Source: Pseudoalteromonas sp. GCY (lineage in GTDB: Bacteria > Pseudomonadota > Gammaproteobacteria > Enterobacterales > Alteromonadaceae). Taken from it: a DNA stretch of 64,000 bases. The stretch is taken from assembly GCF_016695175.1 (NCBI RefSeq), contig NZ_CP068022.1, forward strand, positions 792,001-856,000, given 5' to 3'. Below the pieces are notes generated by a model. It saw only the letters and a program-made list of their open reading frames with translations, was not told where the DNA came from and ran no database searches. Positions 18,206-26,887 of the stretch are shown here, piece by piece (position 1 is the stretch's first letter; each line of letters opens with the position of its first letter). The position numbers and the translations under genes were made by a program.

Positions 18206-18285
18206 GGACACCCACCTTAATGCGCCTGCAAGCATTAAGGTGGGTGTCCTTGTTAATTCACTTGTTAATTCAGCCTGTTAATTCT
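18206..18285. repeat. GGACACCCACC hairpin plus TGTTAATTC repeats
   Basis: A perfect 18-bp stem, GGACACCCACCTTAATGC with its complement, and an 8-nt loop (18206-18249), directly followed by three spaced copies of TGTTAATTC. The core matches the cluster at 5184-5297, making this a dispersed REP-like family. It lies between the siderophore receptor and the PepSY gene and could attenuate read-through. Confidence 0.65.
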
Positions 18286-18328
18286 TCTCTTTATTCATTC
18301 TCATTTAGCTTTAACTCAAAGGAAAACA

Positions 18329-19462
18329 ATGCGTAAAACACTATTTAAATGGCACAGTGCAATGGCATTAATCGCGATACTGCCGCTCGCCGTTATGTCA
18401 GTCACAGGTAGCATGTTGGTGTTTAAATTCGAGATAGATAGCCTATTACTTCCAAAGCAAGCGACATTGACTTATCAGGACCAAAACGTCCAACGTCAGC
18501 CCATGAAGGTGCTCGTTAATTATGTCGCAGACACCCATCCAAATTATGAAATTGGTAGCTGGGAAATATTCGATGACGGTTATGAAGCTGATAGAGTCTA
18601 TTTATTAAAGCATGGTACAGACACGTGGTTTAAAACGTATCTAGATCCTTACGCAGGCAAAATGCTAAGCGAGCCTGTGGGTATTCACAGCGACTTTACT
18701 GATTTTATTCTTCACCTACATTACACCTTACTACTTGATGATGTGAGTAAAACCTTTCCACACATGGGTGTCGTTATTGGTTTAGCTGTGGCTATACTTT
18801 TTACTTTGCTTGGTGTATCCGGCTTAGTGATATACCGGCGCTTTTGGCGGCGATTCTTTAGCTTTAGACGACAGGCTCCTCGGCTCGTCATGATGAGCGA
18901 CCTGCATAAGGTAATTGGCATTTGGAGTGCGCCAGTATTGCTCGCGCTCGGTATTACCGGCGTTTACTTTAATGCAGTGGAGTATTATCACGAGGCTTTT
19001 GAGCATCAAGAAGATGAGCACCATATTGTCAGCCACGCAATGTTTAATCACTCATTAGATTTTGATGCCATGATGACCCAAAGCCATCGTGCAGTTGACG
19101 GACTTAAACCAACCTACTGGCTATTTCCATTTGAGCCAGAGCAAACCAACATTACCATTTTTGGCAGCGTGGTCGATGCCAACCCGTTCATTAGTAACTA
19201 TGCAGCAACGGTTAGTTTTGACGCGCAATCTGGTAAACAAACCTTTGCCTACGATATTCGAACGGCGTCTACTTTAGACCGGGTAATCGACAGTTTTAGA
19301 AAACTTCACTTTGGCCACTTTGCAGGGCTTACCAGTAAAATAATTTGGTGCATTATGGGACTCGCCCCCGTATTGCTCGGTTTTACTGGGTTATATTTAT
19401 GGTGGCAAAGAAAGCGTAAAAAACTCAAGAGTAAGAAAAACCGTCAACTCGCGTTAAGCTGA
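18329..19462 (+). CDS. PepSY-associated transmembrane protein (iron-uptake reductase type)
   Basis: 377 residues with four transmembrane segments in the PepSY_TM pattern: KWHSAMALIAILPLAVMSVTGS at the N-terminus, FPHMGVVIGLAVAILFTLLGVSGLVIYRR, LHKVIGIWSAPVLLALGITGVYFN and a C-terminal KIIWCIMGLAPVLLGFTG-type segment, with His residues in the helices able to ligate haem. Such proteins accompany siderophore receptors and are thought to reduce ferric siderophores at the inner membrane. It lies 174 bp downstream of the receptor, separated by the REP-like hairpin. Start chosen at the ATG preceded by AAAGGAAAAC. Confidence 0.88.
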   Translation: MRKTLFKWHSAMALIAILPLAVMSVTGSMLVFKFEIDSLLLPKQATLTYQDQNVQRQPMKVLVNYVADTHPNYEIGSWEIFDDGYEADRVYLLKHGTDTWFKTYLDPYAGKMLSEPVGIHSDFTDFILHLHYTLLLDDVSKTFPHMGVVIGLAVAILFTLLGVSGLVIYRRFWRRFFSFRRQAPRLVMMSDLHKVIGIWSAPVLLALGITGVYFNAVEYYHEAFEHQEDEHHIVSHAMFNHSLDFDAMMTQSHRAVDGLKPTYWLFPFEPEQTNITIFGSVVDANPFISNYAATVSFDAQSGKQTFAYDIRTASTLDRVIDSFRKLHFGHFAGLTSKIIWCIMGLAPVLLGFTGLYLWWQRKRKKLKSKKNRQLALS

Positions 19463-19525
19463 CTGTTCAAGTTTCAATCCAGATCCGTTATTGTCGTTAT
19501 TATCAGCAAATAACGAGCAATCACT

Positions 19526-20242
19526 ATGAAACAACTTGGGCTAATTGGCGGTATGAGCTGGGAGTCAACACAAAGCTACTACCAGCTTATCAATCAAACC
19601 GTTAAAGCAAAGCTTGGCGGACTACACAGCGCAAAGCTTTGCTTGTATAGCGTCGACTTTGCCGAAATTGCAGAGCTTCAAGCAGCTGGTGATTGGCAGA
19701 AAATGACGACCATTTTGGCAGGCGCGGCTACTTCGTTGAAACTTGCTGGCTCAGATGCCATTGTGATCTGTACCAACACCATGCATAAAATTTCAGGTGA
19801 AATTAGCGCAGCGTCAGGATTACCGGTACTGCATATTGCCGACGCAACCGCGAAGCGACTTAAAGATGACGGCGTAAAATGCATCGCGCTGTTAGGTACG
19901 AGATTTACGATGCAGCAAGACTTTTATAAAGCACGATTGCAAGACCTTCACGGCATTGAGGTCATAACGCCTGATGGGGACCAACAAGCTTTAGTTCACC
20001 ACATAATTTATGACGAATTATGTCGCGGTGAAGTCAACGCAAGCTCACGGCAAACTTATCTAGACATCATCGACGCACTCTATCAACAAGGGGCTGAAGG
20101 GGTAATTTTAGGTTGCACAGAAATAGGTTTGCTCGTTCAACAAATCCATACTCAAGTCCCTCTTTATGACACGACCAAACTTCATGCTGAAGCCGTTGTA
20201 GAGTGGTCACTTGGGGTAACGTCTTGCTTTATTCATGAGTAA
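19526..20242 (+). CDS. Aspartate/glutamate racemase family protein
   Basis: 238 residues with the Asp/Glu racemase fold: GLIGGMSWEST at the N-terminus, the first catalytic Cys in VICTNTMHK and the second in GVILGCTEIGLL. It is of the YgeA-like amino acid racemase type, PLP-independent, interconverting L- and D-amino acids in the cytoplasm. It follows the PepSY gene after 63 bp that contain a CGTTATT/AATAACG inverted repeat; a link to iron uptake is not evident. Confidence 0.88.
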   Translation: MKQLGLIGGMSWESTQSYYQLINQTVKAKLGGLHSAKLCLYSVDFAEIAELQAAGDWQKMTTILAGAATSLKLAGSDAIVICTNTMHKISGEISAASGLPVLHIADATAKRLKDDGVKCIALLGTRFTMQQDFYKARLQDLHGIEVITPDGDQQALVHHIIYDELCRGEVNASSRQTYLDIIDALYQQGAEGVILGCTEIGLLVQQIHTQVPLYDTTKLHAEAVVEWSLGVTSCFIHE

Positions 20243-20352
20243 TATCAAACTTTGTTGAAAATAAAGACATAACAGCGAAATCACTATTGTCGCGATTACT
20301 TGGCTCCTATAGAATAAAATCTCACTTATTCTAATTAAATCAGGGATGTATT

Positions 20353-20577
20353 ATGACCCAATACGACGAATATAAAGTTATCCATGTAGTTGAAGGTGGC
20401 TGCGGCACACTATTACTTGGCTCAAGTGGATTACCGTTAAAAAAGCTTGAAGCAACTTTAAACATGGAAGCGCAAGATGGCTGGCAGCTTGTTTTCCAAG
20501 TTATCGAAAACAAACGCTTTATGCTATTTTGGAGCCGCGAAGCCGTGATCTTAACACTTGGTCGTAAACGTGCTTAA
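20353..20577 (+). CDS. DUF4177-like small protein
   Basis: 74 residues: YKVIHVVEGG near the start and LNMEAQDGWQLVFQVIENKRFMLFW in the middle match the small alpha/beta DUF4177 pattern (a strand, then ...DGW-L... and a final strand). The function is unknown. The ATG is preceded by CAGGGATGTATT. Its 3' end overlaps the yidD start, and the order DUF4177, YidD, TM2, M48 suggests one operon. Confidence 0.75.
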   Translation: MTQYDEYKVIHVVEGGCGTLLLGSSGLPLKKLEATLNMEAQDGWQLVFQVIENKRFMLFWSREAVILTLGRKRA

Positions 20578-20794
20578 ACGCTTTGCTCTGTCTGCCATTC
20601 GCCGCTATCAAGCGAATGGTGGAGCAAAAGCCCACTTCAATATAAGTTGTAATTTTACGCCGTCATGTTCTGAATATACCTATCAAGCAATCGAAAAATA
20701 CGGCTTCTTTAAAGGCGTGCGTATCGGTTTTTGTCGGATCAGGCGCTGCAATGATCCAGATTGTATTGAAGTAAAATCAGACCCCCTACCATAA
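20558..20794 (+). CDS. yidD: Membrane protein insertion efficiency factor YidD
   Basis: 78 residues from a TTG at 20558; a GTG at 20570 is an alternative. The diagnostic core FTPSCSEYTYQAIEKYGFFKGVRIGFCRIRRC is present, with the conserved Cys residues and the amphipathic N-terminal helix. YidD assists YidC-dependent insertion of inner-membrane proteins. In most Gammaproteobacteria it lies in the rpmH-rnpA-yidC cluster, so this is an extra copy in an accessory operon. It overlaps the DUF4177 gene by 20 bp. Confidence 0.88.
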   Translation: MVVNVLKRFALSAIRRYQANGGAKAHFNISCNFTPSCSEYTYQAIEKYGFFKGVRIGFCRIRRCNDPDCIEVKSDPLP

Positions 20795-20813
20795 CCTAAT
20801 CCTAGGAGTTTGC

Positions 20814-21200
20814 ATGGACGAAATAGCATTAAGAGAACAAGAAGAAGCGTTGAGAAACCAAGTTGCTCAGCTAAATCCTGAAGCGCGCAAGCAATACTAC
20901 CAACTAGAAGAACAGCTAGTAAAAGATCCTGATACTTACGCCGTACTCAATTACTTTTTTGCCGCAGGTTTACATCACTTTTATCTGGGTAAAACTGCAC
21001 GTGGTGCTATTAATCTAACCTTGATGCTAATAGGGCTTGCGCTGATTCTCTTTTATGGCTGGATACTGCTAATTTTAGTGTGCTTAATTGAGCTACCTCA
21101 GTTATTTAATAGCCAAAAAATAGTGAGAAAATACAACATCGATGTGATGCGAGAAGTGCTAGATGAGCTCAAAGATACACAGCAGAATCAAACAATCTAA
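20814..21200 (+). CDS. TM2-domain membrane protein
   Basis: 128 residues: an N-terminal acidic/helical region rich in Glu and Gln (residues 1-40), then a TM2 domain (YFFAAGLHHFYLGKTARGAI) with two hydrophobic helices and a short basic tail. The function is unknown. An AGGAG site precedes the ATG, and the 3' end overlaps the M48 protease start by 38 bp, arguing for coupled expression. Confidence 0.82.
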   Translation: MDEIALREQEEALRNQVAQLNPEARKQYYQLEEQLVKDPDTYAVLNYFFAAGLHHFYLGKTARGAINLTLMLIGLALILFYGWILLILVCLIELPQLFNSQKIVRKYNIDVMREVLDELKDTQQNQTI

Positions 21201-21936
21201 AGAAACGCAGTGGCTTTGGATTATAGCGGCCACGGTTGTGGTCGTTTTATTTAGTGGTTATCAGTTTTATACCAAAGGCGTGCCTTACTTCGCTGAAGAG
21301 ATCTCAGCCTCACTGCCCAAACAAATCTACCAAATCATCGACGAAGGAAGCCTAAACGAGCTAGATAATTCGGAATTTTCTGAATCAAAATTAAGTGAAA
21401 TCAAGCAGCAAGAGACTCGAGCTTTATTCGTTTCGTTGCTTGGCGCCAATGCATCGAGTGAACGTGAATTTAAACTTGAATTTAGGCAGTGGAAAGATAA
21501 AGCCAACGCCATGACACTGGCCAATGGTAGCATAGTGATCACCGATAACATGGTCGAACTGGCATCGACTCAGCAAGAGCTTAGCGCAGTGTTACTCCAC
21601 GAGATTGGCCATGTGGAACATAATCACGTCATGGAATCCCTTGTGAGCTCGTCTATCGTATTTGTCAGTTTGAGTGTCGTATTGGGTGACATCTCTGCGC
21701 TCTCTGATCTTATGATGCAGGGCGCAATGTTAGGTATCAACCAAAATTACTCTCAACAAGCTGAGCTCGAGGCTGATTTGTACGCGCACAACAAGCTAAT
21801 GGCGCTGTATGGTAATAATGATGCGATGATCTCTATATTTGAAAAACTCGCCAAGGAAAGCGATGAACAGCATAGTTGGTTAAGCACACACCCAAGCTTC
21901 GAGCAACGGATAGAGCGAATAAAGCAAAGCCTCTAA
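21163..21936 (+). CDS. M48 family metalloprotease
   Basis: 257 residues with an N-terminal transmembrane anchor (residues ~17-33) and the zinc motif HEIGH (146-150); the third ligand is probably Glu in AELEADLYAHNKL, a typical M48 second motif, followed by WLSTHPSFEQRIERI near the C-terminus. It resembles BepA/LoiP-like periplasmic peptidases for envelope quality control, but has no lipobox. Start chosen at the ATG at 21163 inside the TM2 gene. Upstream YidD also relates to envelope proteins. Confidence 0.88.
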   Translation: MSSKIHSRIKQSKETQWLWIIAATVVVVLFSGYQFYTKGVPYFAEEISASLPKQIYQIIDEGSLNELDNSEFSESKLSEIKQQETRALFVSLLGANASSEREFKLEFRQWKDKANAMTLANGSIVITDNMVELASTQQELSAVLLHEIGHVEHNHVMESLVSSSIVFVSLSVVLGDISALSDLMMQGAMLGINQNYSQQAELEADLYAHNKLMALYGNNDAMISIFEKLAKESDEQHSWLSTHPSFEQRIERIKQSL

Positions 21937-22122
21937 CATTGACTGTGTTTATTCTCTCTGACTCTGACTGCAATGAACATGCACTCACTTTGCCCACATG
22001 TTTAGCTACAGAAAAACGGAGTTTTGCGCCCCCTAATTAAGACTCCTCACAATGTATCTTGCCACAGAGCTGTTGCACCACTAATAAGTTAGCCAAAGGC
22101 TAACATTGCCAGTATGACGCCT

Positions 22123-22294
22123 CTATGTATAAAACAGCTCAAATATCTTGTTGCGAATATCAGCTTCTACCCCAATTCCATTATCCACAATCACAATTTC
22201 AAAATACGCTGTATATTCATGAATATACAGCGTGAATGGTAAATGCTGTTTTAGGCTTAGCATGCTGTATTACGTTACTAAGTAACCTGATGTA
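22123..22294 (-). pseudogene. C-terminal remnant of a sensor histidine kinase
   Basis: On the minus strand two frames together read the ATPase end of a histidine kinase: LLSNVIQHAKPKTAFTI (N box) in one frame and FEIVIVDNGIGV ... KIFELFYT with a stop (G1/F boxes) in another. The frame switch coincides with a 28-bp perfect palindrome (22206-22233). The upstream side ends at the inverted repeat of the IS1111-group element at 22295. The kinase N-terminus appears on the other side of that element at 24290-24404, so the gene was split and most of it lost. Confidence 0.7.
22206..22233. repeat. 28-bp perfect palindrome
   Basis: A perfect palindrome of two 14-bp halves, ACGCTGTATATTCA and its complement. 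It lies within the kinase remnant at the frameshift, so it may be a small inverted duplication that caused the frame loss. A LexA site was considered and rejected because the CTGT/ACAG spacing is wrong. Confidence 0.7.
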
Positions 22295-22467
22295 ATGGTC
22301 TCCTCCCACACTCGGCATCGGTGTGCCATGATTGAATTGCAAACAATCAAAATGGGAGAAGACCAAATGCAGATTACAACAATCAGTATCGACATCGTGT
22401 AACTCCCCCAAAAAATGAAACAGTTCATAAGTAGAATTTTCCATTAACTAAAATAGGAAAATTTACG

Positions 22468-22734
22468 ATGAGAAAAAGCAAGTTCACCGAAACCCAAATT
22501 GTCAGCATGATCAAGGAAGCTGAATCAGGTATTCCTGTGCCAGAAATCTGCCGCAAACATGGTATCGGCCAAAGTACGTTTTATAAATGGCGCTCAAAAT
22601 ATGGCGGGATGGAAGCTTCAGACGTTAAGCGACTTAAAGAGCTTGAAGAAGAAAACCGTAAGCTAAAAGATATGTTTGCAACGCTTAGCCTAAAGCACTC
22701 GATGCTTGAGGATATCATCGCAAAAAAGCTGTAA
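22468..22734 (+). CDS. IS3-family OrfA (helix-turn-helix)
   Basis: 88 residues, starting RKSKFTETQIVSMIKEAE, with an HTH (EICRKHGIGQSTFYKWRSKY) and a leucine-zipper-like tail (LKELEEENRKLKDMF). It binds the IS ends and supplies the N-terminus of the fused transposase. Near its end the heptamer A-AAA-AAG (22722-22728), in frame as GCA AAA AAG, is the canonical -1 slippery site; after slipping, reading continues into orfB. Confidence 0.93.
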   Translation: MRKSKFTETQIVSMIKEAESGIPVPEICRKHGIGQSTFYKWRSKYGGMEASDVKRLKELEEENRKLKDMFATLSLKHSMLEDIIAKKL

Positions 22735-23546
22735 AAACAAGTAGGCGCAGAGCTTGGGTAGAGCATTTAAGAGCTCAATTTAACGTCAGCGTCGCATTTG
22801 CTTGTGAAGTGGCAGGGTTAAGCCGCTCAGTTTTTTATTACAAACATAAACGACCGTCAGATGATGAAGTTATCGACGCATTACTTGCGCTGGTAGAGCG
22901 CCATCCTAGGAGGGGGTTGCCTAAGCTATTCAAAAGGCTTCGCAATAAAGGTAAGCCGTGGAATAAAAAGCGTGTTGAACGCGTTTATAACATGCTAAAA
23001 CTAAACTTGAGACGTAAGGGAAAGCGCCGTGTTCCAACAAGAACACCTGAACCATTAAGTGCACCGACACAACATAATGAATCGTGGTCAATGGACTTTA
23101 TGAGTGACGCATTAAGCTATGGACATCGTTTTAGAACACTGAATGTGCTGGATGATTTCAACCGACAAGCACTGGCGATTGAGGTCGATACAAGCTTAAC
23201 TTCTGAACGAGTTATTAGAACGCTACAACAAATTATTGCTTGGCGCGGTAAACCAAAGCAGATTAGAGTGGATAATGGTCCAGAATTTACTTCAACGGCA
23301 CTCGAAGATTGGGCAATGAAAAATGACATCAAGTTGGAATTTATAGAGCCAGGCAGTCCTTACCAAAATGGTTTTGTGGAAAGGTTTAATCGGAGTTACC
23401 GTGAAGAAGTGCTAGATTTATACTTGTTTGAGTCACTGCAAGAAGTACGTGAAATCACTGATGAGTGGTTAGATATTTATAATTATGAGCGACCTCATGA
23501 TTCACTTGGCGATATGACACCAATTGGTTATCTTGAGGCTGCATAA
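22729..23546 (+). CDS. IS3-family OrfB (DDE transposase)
   Basis: Read in the -1 frame from the slippery site through AWVEHLRAQFNVSVAFAC; the first internal start would be near 22809. The rve integrase core shows the DDE triad: MDFMSDAL, RVDNGPEFTS and FVERFNRSYREEVLD, with the C-terminal YNYERPHDSLGDMTP typical of the family. No internal stop is present, so the OrfAB fusion should be functional. Confidence 0.92.
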
Positions 23547-24289
23547 AATTCTACGAAATAGCTGTACTAAATTGGGTGGAGTTACAATCGCAAAAAATAT
23601 TTTTCATTTTATTGGATGTAACCTATCCAATAAGATTGTAGTAAAGAAAGCTATTAAACGTCGTCAACTACTGACTTATTTGGCACAAATGCCAAATTGT
23701 AAATTAGTCATGGAAGCGTGTGGAACCTCTAATTATTGGGGGCGTGAAATTAGCCAATTAGGTTTTCAAGTTGAACTCATACCACCACAACACGTGAAGC
23801 CATTTTTTGACGGGGAATAAAAATGATTACAACGTAAGCGTGGTAATCGATATTTGAGGTGTTTACTTATTCAAGGAGCGAAATCGGTTGTATCGAGAGC
23901 AAAGTATAAAACAGACCAACTGAGTCTTTGGATAAATCGACTTGTACAAACGCGAGGGCATAATAAAGCCTGTGTCGCTTATACGAATAAAATGGCTAGA
24001 GTGGCTTGGGCAATTACAGTATCAAAAGAGGCATATCAAGCAAGATAAGTAGATTTCTTTCACCGAATTGCGAAAGTGACTGAAGTAGATGACATAACAG
24101 GTCAAACCGACATATTGAAAACCTGTCGAGTTCAGGGGTAGCTAAATACCGATAACCTGATTAGGGCAATATGCGCGATTTACATCTAGGTCAGAGTTTC
24201 AAATAGAACTCATTAACAGACCGTATATATGACAGCAATCCTGTCCCTGTTATTTACTAAAGAAACCTCGCAATAAGGGAGGAGACCAT

Positions 24290-24404
24290 ATATGAGCTCA
24301 ACTTCTTTGCCGCTATCAAACTTAAACGTAGTGAAAATATAGGTCAATGCGATACCGAGAATAATCAGCAGCAAAAGCACAAACCTTTTTAAAACAAACC
24401 CCAT
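24290..24404 (-). pseudogene. N-terminal remnant of a sensor histidine kinase
   Basis: From the ATG at 24404, with an excellent AGGAG site, 38 codons encode a basic start and one transmembrane helix (GFVLKRFVLLLLIILGIALT) before reaching the IS1111-group inverted repeat. This looks like the membrane anchor of the kinase whose C-terminal ATPase fragment lies at 22123-22294 on the same strand. Assignment to the same gene is inference from orientation and position. Confidence 0.55.
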
Positions 24405-24683
24405 AAATTCTCCTGAGAAAAATAACTCTCCCGAACTTCACCTGCATTCTCCCCTAATTATTGCTAGGGCAAGGCTTACCAGGTATCGTTTTGGCGTTGG
24501 CATCACGATAGTGCATGCGACTTGTTGAACATAAGTCAGATACAACCAGCGTTTACCTACTAGTACTACATTTAAGGACAGCTTAGAGTTGCGCCAGACA
24601 TGGTCAGCTCTAAACTGCACGAATATCCGATTAAAAAAACCTCTCTATTTCAGGCGCCACCCTTTTGTGATGGCGCCCCGCTT

Positions 24684-26735
24684 TCATAGCTTGATCACCG
24701 AAAGGAGGCTGGAATGGTTATCGCTCCATTGGATCACATTCTGACTCACTTCCCGCAGCGGCATACTCTTACTCACCACTTGAGGATCAGCTAAATAGCG
24801 CATATTGCTAGTGAATATCACCCACTCAGCTTGATCTGTATCGGTCGCGGAGTCCGATGTTTTAAAGTACCGAGACTGCAAGCCACTTTGCGCTTCGATA
24901 CCAGACATAATCGCTCTCAGATCTAGGTAACTGTTGGAAATGTGGAACACCAGCACCCCATCAGCTGCCAGGTGCTGCTCATACAAGGCGAGCGCTTCTC
25001 TGGTTAACAGGTGCTGAGGAATAGAGTCACTTGAAAACGCATCCACAATCAGCATGTCAAACCCATGAGCACCATTTTGCTGGTAATCATTAGCTAAGCT
25101 CACCCGCGCATCACCGGAGCGCACATCTATAGTTGCCGCCGAGGTTGTCAGGTAGTTAAAGTATCTTTTAGCAACATACTCAACATCCGGATTGATCTCA
25201 TAAAATACAAACTCATCCTGTGCTTGCCCATAGTAGGCTAATGCCCCCACACCCAGACCGATAATGCCCACTTTATTACCTGAGCCATTATTGGCCATCA
25301 GGTTGAGCATAACGCCTACCCCAGTTTCCGGACGATAGTAACTTAATGGCATGGGCTTACCCTGATGAGCCAATGCTTGCGCCCCATGCGACGTGTAGCC
25401 ATCGATTAGCCTGCGTTGTGGATTATCGATATTCACAATATCCTTAACCTGTATAATACCGAAAAAATTACGAGATTCGTAAACATTGTATCTATTAAAC
25501 TGACTTTGCATCAGGTAAAACAAACTGACAAACACCAAGCAACCTACAACATTTAGGTAGACCAATTTGCGCTCTACTCTCCCTTGCTGTTTTTGCCATT
25601 CCATTGCAATGGACAACACAAAGACCAAGCATATACCAACTATGTACTCATAGTACTGAGTAAACAATTCAGTGGCTAGAATGGACGCAAATACACTACC
25701 TGCACATCCGCCGGCAGCCAGTATCAGGTAAAACAGGGTCATGTCTTCGTTGCCTGGTTTAGATTTGGCTATTTCACCATGGCAGATAATACAAGCAACA
25801 AACAACACAACGAGATACAGGCAGATTTGTTCGGTGATCGCAAACTGCGAGCCAATAGAGAATAAAAACAGTGCCACCAAGGATACGACAGAAAACATAA
25901 GGTTCCAGTACCACTTAAGATACACTCTCTCATCGAAGAAACACAATATATATGTCAGTAAATATAACGCCAGCGGTAAAGTCCATAAGAAAGGGATCGG
26001 TGGGACATTGATCGTCAGGTTGTTGGTCGTCGATACAAGCAGAATAACACCTGTCGCAGAGAGTAAAAACCACTTAATACATCTGGTGATATTTGCCCCT
26101 GATGCCAGCTTAGATTGCGCTGTTTGAACTGGCTGAATGGCTGTCTTGTCCGTATTGCGATAGACCTGATAAAGGCAGTAAAAATTGAACAAAGAAAATG
26201 CGATGTACAAACCTGACCACATCCAGACCTGCATAGACAGCACCAAGTTATATTCGATGATCAATGGATAGCAAAACAGTGCCATCATGGCTGCAACGTT
26301 CGAAACTGAATACAGCCGATAGACCTGGACGTTTTTTACCGAATGACTAAGCCAATACTGAAGCAGTGGCGAAGTGGCCGACAGCACAAAATACGGCGCA
26401 CCTATTCCCAGCAACAGTAAAGTGAAGATATCAAAAAACGGCTGTGTTGAAATTTCCGTCGTCGCAATTGACTCCAGACTAAGCGGCATCAGTGCCATTC
26501 CGACAACCAGCAACACACTGTGCACCGCGAGCTGCTGATAAACAGTTCTCAGCTTACTAATACAAAATGAATAAAGATAACCAACCAATAATAAGCTCTG
26601 ATAAAAAAGCATACAGGCAGTCCACACCGCACTCCCCCCGCCAAAATACGGTAATATGATTTTTGCTACCATCGGCTGGATCCCAAATAGCAAAAATGAG
26701 CTTAAAAATATTGTTGTTATAAAAAAATACTTCAT
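24684..26735 (-). CDS. Membrane protein fused to spermidine-synthase-like domain
   Basis: 683 residues: a long N-terminal multi-pass region with about 10-12 helices (FGIQPMVAKIILPYFGGGSAVWTACMLF is the family hallmark, residues ~18-45) and a C-terminal Rossmann domain with IGLGVGALAYYGQ (SAM-binding glycine loop), FYEINPDVEYVAKRYF and MLIVDAFSSDSIPQHLLT. Proteins of this layout are annotated as fused MFS/spermidine synthase; real polyamine synthase activity is doubtful because substrate residues are not evident. It lies 152 bp downstream of the frameshifted HlyD gene, same strand. Confidence 0.82.
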   Translation of the reverse strand: MKYFFITTIFLSSFLLFGIQPMVAKIILPYFGGGSAVWTACMLFYQSLLLVGYLYSFCISKLRTVYQQLAVHSVLLVVGMALMPLSLESIATTEISTQPFFDIFTLLLLGIGAPYFVLSATSPLLQYWLSHSVKNVQVYRLYSVSNVAAMMALFCYPLIIEYNLVLSMQVWMWSGLYIAFSLFNFYCLYQVYRNTDKTAIQPVQTAQSKLASGANITRCIKWFLLSATGVILLVSTTNNLTINVPPIPFLWTLPLALYLLTYILCFFDERVYLKWYWNLMFSVVSLVALFLFSIGSQFAITEQICLYLVVLFVACIICHGEIAKSKPGNEDMTLFYLILAAGGCAGSVFASILATELFTQYYEYIVGICLVFVLSIAMEWQKQQGRVERKLVYLNVVGCLVFVSLFYLMQSQFNRYNVYESRNFFGIIQVKDIVNIDNPQRRLIDGYTSHGAQALAHQGKPMPLSYYRPETGVGVMLNLMANNGSGNKVGIIGLGVGALAYYGQAQDEFVFYEINPDVEYVAKRYFNYLTTSAATIDVRSGDARVSLANDYQQNGAHGFDMLIVDAFSSDSIPQHLLTREALALYEQHLAADGVLVFHISNSYLDLRAIMSGIEAQSGLQSRYFKTSDSATDTDQAEWVIFTSNMRYLADPQVVSKSMPLREVSQNVIQWSDNHSSLLSVIKL

Positions 26736-26887
26736 GCCTTAAACTATTGATTTTTAAATTTTATTTATAATACTATAGATAGCATACTTTAACACTGCAT
26801 ATTCCAGCTCATAATTCAGACACATCAAGTAGCTAGCAAAACGCATGCTAATATCAATTTAGATGCGTCTTTATATCTGAACGTTTG

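Larger units (their letters stand above)
22398..23586 (+). mobile_element. IS3-family insertion sequence (IS407-like group)
   Basis: A 1189-bp element with terminal inverted repeats starting TGTAACTCC at both ends (TGTAACTCCCCCAAAAAATG on the left, TGTAACTCCACCCAATTTAG read from the right). A 4-bp target duplication ATCG (22394-22397 and 23587-23590) flanks it, fitting the IS407 group. It contains intact orfA and orfB with a programmed-frameshift site and looks potentially active. Confidence 0.93.
22367..24048 (+). pseudogene. IS110-family transposase, disrupted
   Basis: Removing the nested IS and one 4-bp ATCG duplication joins MQITTISIDIAKNIFHF in frame: the N-terminal DEDD transposase motif. 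It continues through KLVMEACGTSNYWGREISQLG to HVKPFFDGE and a stop at 23820. The C-terminal part (KRGNRYLRCLLIQGAKSVV to AYQAR, ending 24048) follows directly, so about 200 central residues including the later catalytic residues are deleted. It is certainly inactive. Confidence 0.85.
22295..24289. mobile_element. Decayed IS110-family (IS1111 group) element carrying a nested IS3-family insertion
   Basis: Subterminal inverted repeats ATGGTCTCCTCCC (22295-22307) and GGGAGGAGACCAT (24277-24289) bound a transposase gene starting at 22367. The coding sequence is interrupted at 22398 by an IS407-like element, resumes at 23587 and has lost its central part near 23820. The repeats resemble those of the intact IS1111-group element at 41049-42443. 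The element sits inside a former sensor-kinase gene. Confidence 0.8.

Noticed and set aside
19485..19515. Terminator from CGTTATT/AATAACG
   Set aside because: The stem is short, A/T-rich and lacks a T-run; could be chance.
22206..22233. LexA (SOS) box
   Set aside because: CTGT and ACAG are 14 bp apart instead of 8, and the flanking gene is a kinase relic.
24438..24620. 60-codon minus-strand ORF between the split kinase and the spermidine-synthase-like gene
   Set aside because: No ribosome binding site, no recognisable sequence and codon use unlike neighbours; probably chance.
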